This document shows positions 23,281 through 32,565 of a stretch of DNA of 41,412 nucleotides, in pieces. Location of the stretch: assembly GCA_001598975.1 (NCBI GenBank), contig BBXU01002126.1, positions 1 to 41,412 on the forward strand. The letters are read 5' to 3'. The notes below the pieces were generated by a model, which saw only the letters and a program-made list of their open reading frames with translations, had not been told where the DNA came from and did not search any database. The stretch's first letter is position 1. Each line of letters begins with the position of its first letter. The position numbers and the translations under genes are program-made. The stretch comes from Parachlorella kessleri (taxonomy: Eukaryota; Chlorophyta; Trebouxiophyceae; Chlorellales; Chlorellaceae).

Positions 23281-23630
23281 CCTTGCCACCTCACCATGGC
23301 CGCAGAGTGTTATTGGAAATGGCAGGCAGTGCTAGCAAAAAAAAGAGTTACGGGCAAAATGTACTAGCTGGATGCAGATTTGCTATTTGGTAAAGGTGGC
23401 AGGCGATGTGAATCAGAGCGGAGGTATGGGCATACTGGACTGACAGGGCTGCATGCAATTATGCTATCGCTTGCCTGAGATCTGATGCAATAGATCGGCG
23501 GCAGGTAGTGAAGTAGGTTAGATACTTGACAAAGCTCATGCTCATTATCGTGTGGGTTTGCAGTTGTGGCTTGCTCCAGTGCATCCATCACCTCTGCTGC
23601 AAGTCCAGTTACAAGGCTTCAAGCTGAGCA

Positions 23631-23659
23631 TTACACATCAATAAAACCCGAGCCTTACA
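23631..23659 (-). terminator. poly(A) signals (TGTAA on - strand) of PLAC8 gene
   Basis: TTACA on the + strand at 23631-23635 and 23655-23659 reads TGTAA on the - strand. Both lie 400-430 bases beyond the PLAC8 stop at 24060. Confidence 0.4.
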
Positions 23660-24059
23660 CTACCCCAACTGGCACGCATAACAATAACAGAAACGACACG
23701 TTGTTGGTGCCAACAAATGAAAAGATGGACGCCTTCACTTGGTCATGAGGGATGGAGGACATTAAAAATGATGGGTCAACACACCACCCACGTGCCACAA
23801 AGCAGCAGAGGACAGGTAGCTAGCTAACTGAACGTCAAGAAAAGAAAATCAACTCTCACGGACCGCCAACTGTCGCAAGCCATCTTGTCATTTTAAGCCT
23901 TGAGTTCAACCTGTCATTGGTCACAGCTGCCTCGCAGCTCCTTCAAGCTGGCTTGCTACTGAAACCTGGACCCCTGCCCCACCTCTGGCTGCCATGGCGG
24001 CCCCTCAACCTCAAGGCCTCCTCTCCTGCAATCAGCCTACTCCCTGATGTGGCACTCCC

Positions 24060-25839
24060 TTACTGGGGCGTCACCACCGCGGGCTGGGTGGCGGCGACGG
24101 GGGCCGCGACAGGGGCGGTGGTGGTGGCGGGCTCCACAGTCACGGCGGGGGTGTGGGGGGAGACGGGCTTCTCCATGGTCTCCTGCACAAGGCAGCAAAG
24201 ACAACCATGATGCACAGGGAACACTGGGAAAGATAGGTGAAGATATAACTGCGATAGGTAAAGGCCTGTGTAACAGGGGTTCTCATGACTGTGCTCGGCT
24301 TGACAGTCCTGGCGCTGTGTGGGGAACAGATGTGCTAACGCGCTGTCCGTATGCGGCCTGCCGCAGCCGCACCTGGGCAGGGGCGGTGGTCTGCGTCTTG
24401 TTCTTGAGGTTCCTGAAGGGGTCCTCGACAGCGGGGCCCAGGGGGCCGGTGGGGTTGCGGTCCTACAAGGGCAAGGCGGAGAGAGGCTGGGGCAAAACCA
24501 GCTGCTACTCTCGCTGCCACACCAGGGTGGGGAATGCGTCCTTTAATGGGTGCCGTAATACCAAGCAGCCTTCCGTGGCGACCTCGTCATCCCTAGCCAG
24601 CAAGATATCCCATGAGGGTAACACCAGCATGGCAGATAATTCCAGACAGCCGGTAGCTGAAACAGCGGTGCCTGGCTGTATAGAAGTGCTGGGCAGTTCC
24701 ATACGTCTTATATTGTCACAAGCTGACCTATCACTGCACACACGCACGCACGCCAACGACATGGTACAAGGGGCTCGTTGCATATTGGGTCTGCCGCAAT
24801 GCATGAAGACCAGTTTCCCCCTTTGAGGCCGGATGACTCACCCGCAGCTCATTGGCCTCCTGGCACAGCGCAAAGCAGGCCGTGCAGGGGATGGTGTGGA
24901 TCCTGCACACAAGGGACCGAAGCGTCACACTTCAACTTGCACGCAGTAATGCTGCTGGGTGCAGCGGCCACACGGTTGGGACATGCATTGCTACCTGCGA
25001 TTATACAACTAAGAGACACAGAAGGGTATGCCAGATGCCTAGAATGCCACTCCCCAGTGCTCGCTGCGCCCCGGGTCCTGGTGAGCCACCCCCGTTGCAC
25101 TATCTTGCGTGTTCCTAAGGGGAGCTCCGAACGGGCTGTCACTCACAGGCAGTCCGAGTTGACAAACTTGTTAGCGTCGTCGCTGCCAAAGCCCTGGGGC
25201 TGCTGGGGCAGCTTGTAGGCATCGCGGACGGCGCGGCGGGTGGGCCCAGCCAGGAGCTGCAGCAAGGGTTACATACGCGCACACGTCAAATACTACGGTA
25301 GGTAAGGTAAGGCTGCCTGGGCTAACCAGCCGGCACAGTGGCGCCCGGAGACAAGCCCATGTACCCTAAGGACCAGGTTGCTGTATTGTTCTTAGCAGAT
25401 TGGAACCTGGCTTGCGAAACACAGAGCTGGCATGCATGCCACACTGATGCCCAACAGTCAATACTCCACTGCACCATGCAGCTGTCATGCGTTGCCCTCA
25501 GCAGCCTGGCACTTACTCCTGAGAGGCAGCAGCAGCCGAACAGGCAGTACTTGAGGCCGTGGGTGGGGCACTCGCCGCTGTGCACCTTCTCGGCATTCAA
25601 ACCGTACTGGACGCAGGGGAGGCAGTAGGTAATCAAGCCTGCGGCAGCAAGCACCCAATTGTTGCAAAGCTGGCTGGAATAGCCCGGTGCATATCGCAAC
25701 ACGCGCTGGGCACTAGAGAGCGGCGCTAGCGTGTTACCTAGTCAGTTGGCAACAACGGTCACTCACATGTAGCGGGATCGTCGAAGCAGCCGAAGAATTC
25801 GTGGGACCACTGCCCATCCTGCACAGTTTTGGTTGCCAT
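24060..25839 (-). CDS. PLAC8 / plant cadmium resistance (FW2.2-like) Cys-rich membrane protein
   Basis: Six exons keep phase: 25839-25767, 25638-25517, 25256-25147, 24902-24842, 24462-24373 and 24182-24060, giving 192 residues. The start MATKTVQDGQWSHEFFGCFDD has the usual W(S)xxLFxCxxD-like opening. The PLAC8 core follows: CLITYCLPCVQYG with the CLxxxCPC-type motif, the Cys cluster CLFGCCC in a hydrophobic stretch, and the closing IHTIPCTACFALCQEANEL. These proteins span membranes with Cys-rich helices and are linked to organ and cell size control and to heavy-metal (Cd, Zn) or Ca transport. The last two exons add a tail of about 70 residues: polar first (DRNPTGPLGP), then Pro/Ala/Thr/Val-rich, ending VVTPQ. 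That tail is not part of the domain. Substrate and location cannot be read from sequence. Confidence 0.9.
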
Positions 25840-26189
25840 GGTCGGTTTCAAACGGGGGCAGGAATCTGAGGGCTCGCAGGAGTTTCGGAGCTGGCTAGAT
25901 TTATCACGTATAGGTCCTAACAAGGCTGCACACTAAACACAGAAAGCTTTCAAAACGACACGGCTGGTGATAGATAGTGACAAAGATTGTCCCGCGTTGG
26001 ACGTCTTACCCCTTTGCCGCTTTGCAGGACCGTGGTGACTGGACAAGCTGACCGCCCTTTGGGACGGCTATTTCCCCTGGCAAGGCCTTCCTGAATCAGC
26101 CTTAATGGTCACGAGTGTCTCCACTGCCTGCCTTGTCGGGGGGCCGACGTGTTTTACGAACTCCCTTGTGTGCATCTTGTAAACTTGCG

Positions 26190-26209
26190 CTGAATATACG
26201 TATATTCAG
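26190..26209. repeat. perfect 20-bp palindrome
   Basis: CTGAATATACGTATATTCAG reads identically on both strands, with no spacer. It is AT-rich within GC-rich surroundings and lies 350 bases upstream of the PLAC8 ATG. It could be a site for a dimeric regulator or a cruciform-prone element. Confidence 0.9.
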
Positions 26210-26597
26210 AGCACAAATTGAACGCCGGTGAGCTCCCTGCTGTCCTCGGATACAGGCCTTGCCAGGCAGGGTTTCACGCAGGTGTGCATGCCCCTCAGTC
26301 GCCGGCGGTAGCCATGTTACAGGGGCATACACGACCTAGAGTCCTGAAATTTTGCAAGTGTGCAAGCTTCCATTCGGAGCGCTTGTAACTGAGAGCTATG
26401 CTGACGGTTGCAGCTAAGCAGACTGTAGCGCAGTATGGTCTGGCTGCCAAGCGTCACCACCAAGCCATCAGGGTGGGCTGCAAGCATGCACGGATGTCTC
26501 GGTGGTACTCCCTGCTCCAGCCCAGTGGCTTGGCCACAAGCTCAGGAACGCTGACCACCCTCCGTCAGCCTGCTATCACTGCAGCATACCTCCATTA

Positions 26598-26602
26598 TTA
26601 CA
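26598..26602 (-). terminator. poly(A) signal (TGTAA on - strand) of RbcS
   Basis: TTACA on + reads TGTAA on -, about 400 bases past the RbcS stop codon. The same spacing is seen for RNR1 and PLAC8. Confidence 0.45.
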
Positions 26603-26999
26603 CGCCCAAAGTCACCCCTTACCAACCAGCACAACAGGTTTATCACTCCAACAAAGGCAACACAGACACCAGCAATAAAACTGACAGCAAGGAAAGCAGA
26701 CACAGCAGGCAAAGAGCAGCAAGCGTATGCAGCAGAATAACAAGCACTGAATTTGAAGGATGGCCAAGGCCAACCCCTCCGGAACAAAACCAATACAGGT
26801 CTCTTCTCTGTGTCCTGCTCACCTAACAAATCATTTGCTGCACAAACAAACACAGAGTCGCTAGTAACCCAGGGCTGCCCTCACACACGAAAGGCCAGCC
26901 CTTCAGCCTATGACAACGAACAGGGGGTTCCGCGGTCGCCAAGCTGTGGAACCTCACAGGCGTGCAACACTCCTGCCAAACCCACCGCCACGTCACACT

Positions 27000-28689
27000 C
27001 TACTGCTGCCACATGGAGCTGAAGCTGGAGCGGGTGTCTGGAGTGGGCGGCCGGTGCACCAGGAAACCTGCAACCGCCAACATCAGCCTGATCAACTCTG
27101 CCGTCAATAGGCGCTGTGTGCTGCCTGGCGGTCACAACCGTTCACAGGGTGGTGCACTTGACAATGCCCTCCGTTGCCTCAACTTGCTGCAACCAAATCT
27201 TGCCAAGGCGCCTGGGAATGGAAGTAGTGAACAACGCAGAAAAAAGACTCCTCGCAGGGCATCGCGAGTCGGTAAGCCAGGCAAAGCCCCACTGCCTTCT
27301 CCTGCGCCTTCACAAATAGTCCATGAACTACAAATGTCCCCCTACCACCAACCACGCCTGCTCTGCACTCACTTGTAATCTGAACCTGCCGCAGGTCGTC
27401 AAAAGCCACCAGGCGGATAAAAGCTGTGGGGAACTGGGACCGGCACTCGTTAATCTCCCGCAGCACTTGGTCTGGATCTCTGATCCCAAACATGGGCAGC
27501 TTGTACATTGTCCAGTATCGATTGTCTGCAGGAGACCTAGTAATATGTTTGAATCTGGTCCACAACAGGCCTCTTGCCACATTTTTAACTTGAATCAGCA
27601 CAGCTGAACCATCAAAAGCCTTACGGTGGGGGCAGAGCTTGCCTAGCAGCCCCACTCAGACCAATAACAATTGCAGGCAGTCATGCACACACAAACAGGA
27701 ATCTAGACGTCACTGCCGGGGACCCCAGCTGAAACGAAACCAGGTTAGGGGTGCTGCCGTGTATCAGTGCGCAAATAGATGGCCGCATACACACAGGCGA
27801 AGTCAGCACCCAGCAGCTTCCCAGCTAGCCTCATACTCACCATAGTAGCCAGGGCTGACAGTCTTGAGCCGCTTGATGTGAGAGGCGGAGGCACCAGACG
27901 TGGCTTGGTCCGGGTTGGCAAACTCAAGACAGGGTGTCCAGCCTGCAGAAGTGGAGTAGTGCCAAACTCAAGCATGCAGCGTATGGCCCATGCTGCTGCA
28001 CGCTGACGCAGCCTCTCACTCAACAACCTGCAAGGGCGATAAGGCGCAGTGGCCTGCCCAGAAGCCGCGCCTGCAAAGTTATAAACCGCGCCTGCAAAAG
28101 TTATAAACAAAGCCTACAGGCTGGAGGGCAATGTTGATTGTTAAGGCATAGGCAAACACCGGGCCGCTCTGCAGCCAAGCTCACCATTCAGGACCATGTG
28201 CTCCACTTGCTTAATAATCTGCTCGTCGGTTAGGGGTGGCAGATATGAGAATGTCTCGAAGAACTGCAAGCAGGGTACACAAGGCAGGGCAAGCTGGCCT
28301 TGGGAGGGTCGACTATATCCTGGGGTCCTCGTGCCCTGGAAAAGAGCGCCTTGACCCAGCCCACTCCCTGCCAAGGTGCAGTCAGCGCCAGGTAGCCTGG
28401 GGAGCTGCCAGTCAACCCAGATGCTTAGACACAAGCCGGTGTAAGTTCAGCAATGTACAAGCAGCACGTACAAGTCCTTGCTAAACCTTGCAAAGCCAAC
28501 GACGTCCCTACCACAACCCCTCCACACCTTGTTGTCACTAGGCGACCAGGTTTGCGCCCTGGTCTTCTGGACGCTACCGTTGCTCATTGTTGCTGCCCGC
28601 CACGCTTTGCAGTGCCGCCTGCTGGAGAGTACCTGCCGATGGGGCGCCATGACGGACGCAAAGAGCACCGAGCAAGACATGACAGCCAT
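27000..28689 (-). CDS. RBCS: ribulose-bisphosphate carboxylase small subunit, chloroplast precursor
   Basis: Five exons keep phase: 28689-28528, 28263-28185, 27942-27841, 27525-27373 and 27067-27000 (TAG), giving 187 residues. Residues 1 to about 44 ([20 protein letters not shown]...) are a Ser/Arg/Ala-rich chloroplast transit peptide. The mature protein of about 143 residues begins near [10 protein letters not shown]. It carries [48 protein letters not shown] and [16 protein letters not shown], ending [14 protein letters not shown]. It packs with the large subunit into hexadecameric Rubisco in the stroma. The loop between WTPCLEFA and YYDNRYW is long, as in green algae, and two residues longer than in Chlamydomonas. 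Only one copy is in the window, although algae often carry several. The exon 1 donor GTGTGG is weaker than the other three. Confidence 0.97.
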
Positions 28690-29674
28690 CTTGCTTGCTC
28701 TGCAAACCAGTAGGTACGTTTCACTGTTTAACCGCGGTGCACTTTGGTATATGTGGGGACCATGACGATGGTAGTTTATCCTTCCCGCTCGCGCCCTTGG
28801 CACAGTCCAGCAGCATGCTTAATGGCTCTGTAACCCCCCTCAGTCAGTCCAGCAACAAGGCTGCAGGACAATCTGAAGCCGATACTGCAGTGGCAAGACT
28901 TTTCATTCTTCTGACAGGGTTGATAACGGTGTAGGCACACTAGGGATGGACTAGAGGCAGGTTAGGGGTGCCCTTACTGTGCAGGCCTGGGTACCATAGT
29001 TGTGTGCGACCTGTGGCCACCCCTAACCTGCCCCGAGCTAAGCTACTAAGGCTGCTGATAGGCTGGGTAGGGAAATGCTAGGTCAACTAGGGGGTCGAGA
29101 AGGCACCGGACTGGGGCGCCATCCGACCCCTTGCACTGACCTTCGACCACATGGCGTTACCTGGTATTTCTCTAATCATGCCTGCTATAGCAGAAGGCTG
29201 CAACCATACCAGAGGGCACTTGCTAGTGGTTCCTGACAGCAGGCGGCCAGGAAACTAGCCCAAGCTATATCTCATATGGCTTCTGCAGCAAGGCACGTTG
29301 GCATCGAGAATCCTCTGCGGAGGCATGCATGCCAGGAAGAGCGGAACCCGCTTCAAACCCATGCCCAATCCTGCCTTCCTCCAAGGGAAAATAGCTGTAT
29401 AACTGAGGTGCATCACTAGGCTAGGCTACAAATCAAGAACTACATTGCCTACAGCACCCCGCACTTCAGTACACTGATGCGTTGGGAACACGTTACCCCT
29501 GTGTACCCCTACCTAAACACTATCACCCTATACAGTCCCGGCTGCAGCGCCCTCACCGACTGACCGAGTACAGAGTCTAGAATCTTGCAGATCGTGCCCT
29601 GAGAGCCATGACTCTGCTGCTGCTGCTGCTCTTGCTGCTGCTGGAGTCCGCTGCATCTGTCCTTCTACGCCTAT
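28690..29674. promoter_or_regulatory. RbcS upstream region
   Basis: No gene was found in this stretch. Reading toward RbcS on the - strand, a TATA-like CATATA element (28748-28753) lies about 60 bases from the ATG, with a GATAA core just upstream (28776-28780). GATAA/I-box motifs are typical of light-regulated rbcS promoters, but a single core is weak evidence. A 15-bp inverted repeat (28956-28970 with 29018-29032) and a CTG triplet tract (about 29611-29645) also lie here. Confidence 0.4.
28956..29032. repeat. 15-bp inverted repeat, 47-base spacer
   Basis: GGCAGGTTAGGGGTG at 28956-28970 is perfectly complementary to CACCCCTAACCTGCC at 29018-29032. It is positioned about 270-340 bases upstream of the RbcS start. 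Confidence 0.85.
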
Positions 29675-29695
29675 CTACCGCTCCTGCTGCTGCTC
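29611..29695. repeat. CTG-rich triplet tracts
   Basis: CTGCTGCTGCTGCTGCTCTTGCTGCTGCTG occurs near 29612, and a shorter tract lies near 29682. The second codes Gln (CAG on -) at the end of the DUF3605 gene; the first is downstream of its stop. Confidence 0.75.
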
Positions 29696-31301
29696 ATGCG
29701 CACCCTGCAGACGATGTTGGTTGGAAGAGGGCTCCTGCATGCGCCTGGAGATGACGTGTGCATGCCATATTTGCACAGCCACACCAACATGCAGACTGGT
29801 CAGGCCGCAAGGTGCCACAACCACTTGGTTGCCCGCGTACCGACAGATAAATTGCATGATTGACAAATCTCCAGCCCAAAGGCGGTAGCCTGCGCAAGCT
29901 TATGGGCATGCGACCAGAGTCCCAGCACCAGTAACAACACAGGACAGCAATTGCAGCATGTTGGAGACCCACTGCTTACAGTTGGGACACTCTGCAGGGC
30001 CGGCGGGTTGATATAGTAGCAAGTCCCATACCCCACCCTGTTCTCGGCTATGACCTGCAAGTTCCATGAGGAATATTTGGCGGGGTTTTCAGCCTCGCTT
30101 GTAGGCAAACATACCAGCCCATAGCCTGCTCCACCGACTGTTCTGTAGCCCCAGCTTTTCTTGCGGGTTTTACTGGCAGAAACTCTGTTCACACAAGCCG
30201 TCAATTAAACCTAACCCTGGAGGCCTGCCGGTCAAGGCCATGCGATGCCTAAGCACACATTGCTACCATAGAATGAAGAAACACCCTGTCTTCCTCGTCT
30301 AGGTTCCTGGCTGATGGGCGTGCTTCGAAGAGCACAAGAGTACAAATACAGCCCAAGCTAGGATCGAGCCTGACAGCATTCTCGTTCTACCCATTCCCCA
30401 ACGCAGCCCAGGCCGGGCACCTGCTCCAGCTGCTGCGTGCTGAGTGGCCGGTTGGCCCACACGTTGTGATGCTCTATCCCGGCTACAAAGTAGTATGGAA
30501 AGTCCTGCAGGTAGGCACAGCGACAACAGCCGAATCAAAAGGCGCCAACATAGCAATTCGAACAAATGAACAGAGGAGTCCGTTGAGCACGCCAATCTTA
30601 TTGATAAGCTGTGGCTCACATTGTCTCGCCACACGATGCGCAGCTCTGCGTCAAAGTCAGGTGGGAGCAGCGCCACCTTGCGCGCATCTGCATGCCGAAC
30701 AGGGCTGGGACACCGCAGTTATCTCAGGTAAGACATGCCAACCATGCATGCCAGCCCTTAGCTTACTGCAGTGGGATGTGACAGGCTCAGCACCTGTCAG
30801 CTGCAGGGCTTGCTCAAGCAAGGCAGATGGTTGGCACCGACCAACCTGTGCCTAGTCGCAGTGGCACGCCAAAGACTCGGCTGTACAGATAGTCGGTCAC
30901 GCTCGCAAATTGTTTCAAAAATGACCTGCACAGCAGCTCTCATAAAGGCACTAGGTTGTGCTGCCGAGGTCAGTGGTGTGCTGTGCTGCAAGAGTTGCCA
31001 GTCTAACACTCTCACATCAGCATCGTGCAATACCCACGTTGTCTCTCTGCCTATAATACTGCTGTATCTGGCGCACAGTGCGGCCGAGGACGCCCATTGC
31101 CTCGTCTGTGCCCAAGGCCAAGGCCGCCTGCAGCTGTTGCCAAGTGATGGGCTCCTCTTCCTGGACAACTCCCAGGACACCGCGGAGAAGCTCGAAGTCC
31201 ACGGGCTCCCCGCGCTCCAGCTTGTCAAAGGCGTCATAGAGAAGCTTCCTTTCCCTCTGAACTCGCTCAAACATAGACTCTGCCTGCCGGGTGACTGTCA
31301 T
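29675..31301 (-). CDS. DUF3605-family protein
   Basis: Exons are 31301 to about 31034, about 30938-30846, 30687-30620, 30504-30421, 30054-29980, and a final exon ending at TAG 29675. The N-terminal exon reads MTVTRQAESMFERVQRERKLL, then PITWQQLQAALALG. Later exons give the order FASVTDYLY, DFPYYFVAGIEHHNVW, INPPALQSVPT and IWHAHVISR. That order matches what I know of DUF3605 (PF12239): an xGSVxDYL segment, an FPYxxxxGIEHxxxW segment, an NPPxLxSVP segment and a final HxHV. The family is known mainly from fungi (N-acetylglucosamine-induced protein 1) and algae, with no established biochemical role. Exon 1-2 and the last junction are uncertain; the exon 4 donor GTGCCC is weak. Function is unknown. 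Confidence 0.65.
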
Positions 31302-31449
31302 CGTTGTCCAGGGCGCAACCGCAAGTGATCTGGGAGAGTAATGCCCAGAGGAGCTTCAGTAGTTGTGACTCTTGCAAAAACAGGCGCTGCACTGCTTTCA
31401 CATTTCGATGAAGTGGAGTGAGCACGTGATCTACGACTGCTACGTGCGT

Positions 31450-31860
31450 TCATCCATTCCGTGCCAGCAAGTAGAAGTGTGAACGAATAAGGAAGACGGC
31501 CTTCCTAGTTTGCATTGCAATGTCGTGATACGCCAGGTGGCACAGCATGCATGTGATACATAGGTGGGACCTCTTCTGATCAATCTCTGGAATGGAGTCT
31601 GTGGGAGGGAAGAAGTGACTGCCTCGTTCAAGAGGTAACCCCAACCGTAGCTTACCCATCACCAATATGCTTGGATGTTAACCACTGCTGGTGGTGGCAG
31701 GCATCAAGCTTTCTTAGCAAGTGGAGCCCTTGCCACAACTGAATTGTGACCAAGCAGACATCTTCCTTACCAAACCTAAGGGTTGACTGAAAGAAGTGAA
31801 GCTGTGCCTGAAATGCGAACTGCCACAACATTACACATTGACCATCTGCCCATGCCAAGA
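31450..31860 (-). CDS. possible exons of an unidentified gene
   Basis: Two - strand open segments can be joined in phase. One (about 31830-31674) encodes FQSTLRFGKEDVCLVTIQLW and LHLLRKLDACHHQQWL. The other (about 31600-31450), after a CCCACAG acceptor, encodes SIPEIDQKRSHLCITCMLCH and ends FYLLARNG stop. The composition is protein-like (Leu/Trp-rich helices), but I do not recognise a family and found no start codon exon. It may belong to a small gene between LIP1 and DUF3605, to 5' exons of the latter, or be non-coding. Confidence 0.25.
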
Positions 31861-32565
31861 ACTTCTAGGCGTGGCTTGTATCACACACTCCAGCCAAAAT
31901 CTACCAGAACCCCATGCGCAGCCACAATTGCACGAGGGGTTGGCAAGAATTCCGTTCCGAAAACTGCAGCGGTGTAGTCTGCCAGGGAAGATCACCTCAG
32001 ACATGCAAACCATCTAACAGCAAGCAAAAGACAGGGATAGCAGCACCTCGATGGTAAAAAAGCATGAGCAGAAAGGGAACCACAGGGAGGGGGTTTTGAA
32101 CTGCCTTCAGCGCAAGGAACAAATCAAAGTGGAAAACAAAGGAGTGGCGCAAGGGTTGTTGCACCTGCTTAGCCTCCAATATGGGGCAACGCCATTTCAA
32201 ATCTCCAGTGTACATTGTCGAAAAGTTGCATCACAATCTTGCGCTGCATCTAGTGTTTTGACGTGAACATACAAACAGGCAAGCGTCCCAGCACCAGTTG
32301 TCTGGGTATCACCAGCGTGTTACGCACCCACCGAGTTGAGCTAAGCTATGCATCCGCCTCACCTCCTTGGCAATGCAAATGCAAACTGATGTGCCACGGC
32401 ACGTTGTGTGCTCGCTTTGACTATAATTTCGCCCCTGACAGGGCGGCACACCAATAAATATGCTGGTTCAGCCACGTTTAAAGCATGCAAGTTTCATGCA
32501 AGTTTCATGCGCTCAATTGCCTAATCACGAGCATGGCATCGTCCCCGAAACACACTATCCCAGCC
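31861..32565. other. LIP1 3' flank, no supported gene
   Basis: Only short open frames occur. A - strand TGTAA (TTACA at 31831-31835) lies about 730 bases beyond the LIP1 stop and is the nearest candidate poly(A) signal. The GCAAGTTTCAT motif is duplicated at 32487-32509. Confidence 0.35.

Larger units (their letters stand above)
22874..24059. other. convergent 3'UTRs of RNR1 and the PLAC8 gene
   Basis: No coding sequence is supported. TGTAA for RNR1 is at 23276-23280, about 400 bases past its stop. On the - strand TGTAA (TTACA on +) occurs at 23655-23659 and 23631-23635, about 400 bases past the PLAC8 stop. The two transcripts therefore need not overlap. Confidence 0.5.
25840..26999. other. 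PLAC8 promoter and RbcS 3'UTR
   Basis: No supported gene was found. The left part is upstream of the PLAC8 start and contains a perfect 20-bp palindrome (26190-26209). The right 400 bases are the RbcS 3'UTR, ending near the - strand TGTAA at 26598-26602. A 142-codon + strand frame (26398-26826) lies antisense to that UTR and resembles nothing known. Confidence 0.5.

Noticed and set aside
26398..26826. 142-codon + strand open frame
   Set aside because: It is antisense to the RbcS 3'UTR (stop 27000, poly(A) signal 26598), has no recognisable family or splice context, and is rich in residues typical of random GC-moderate frames.
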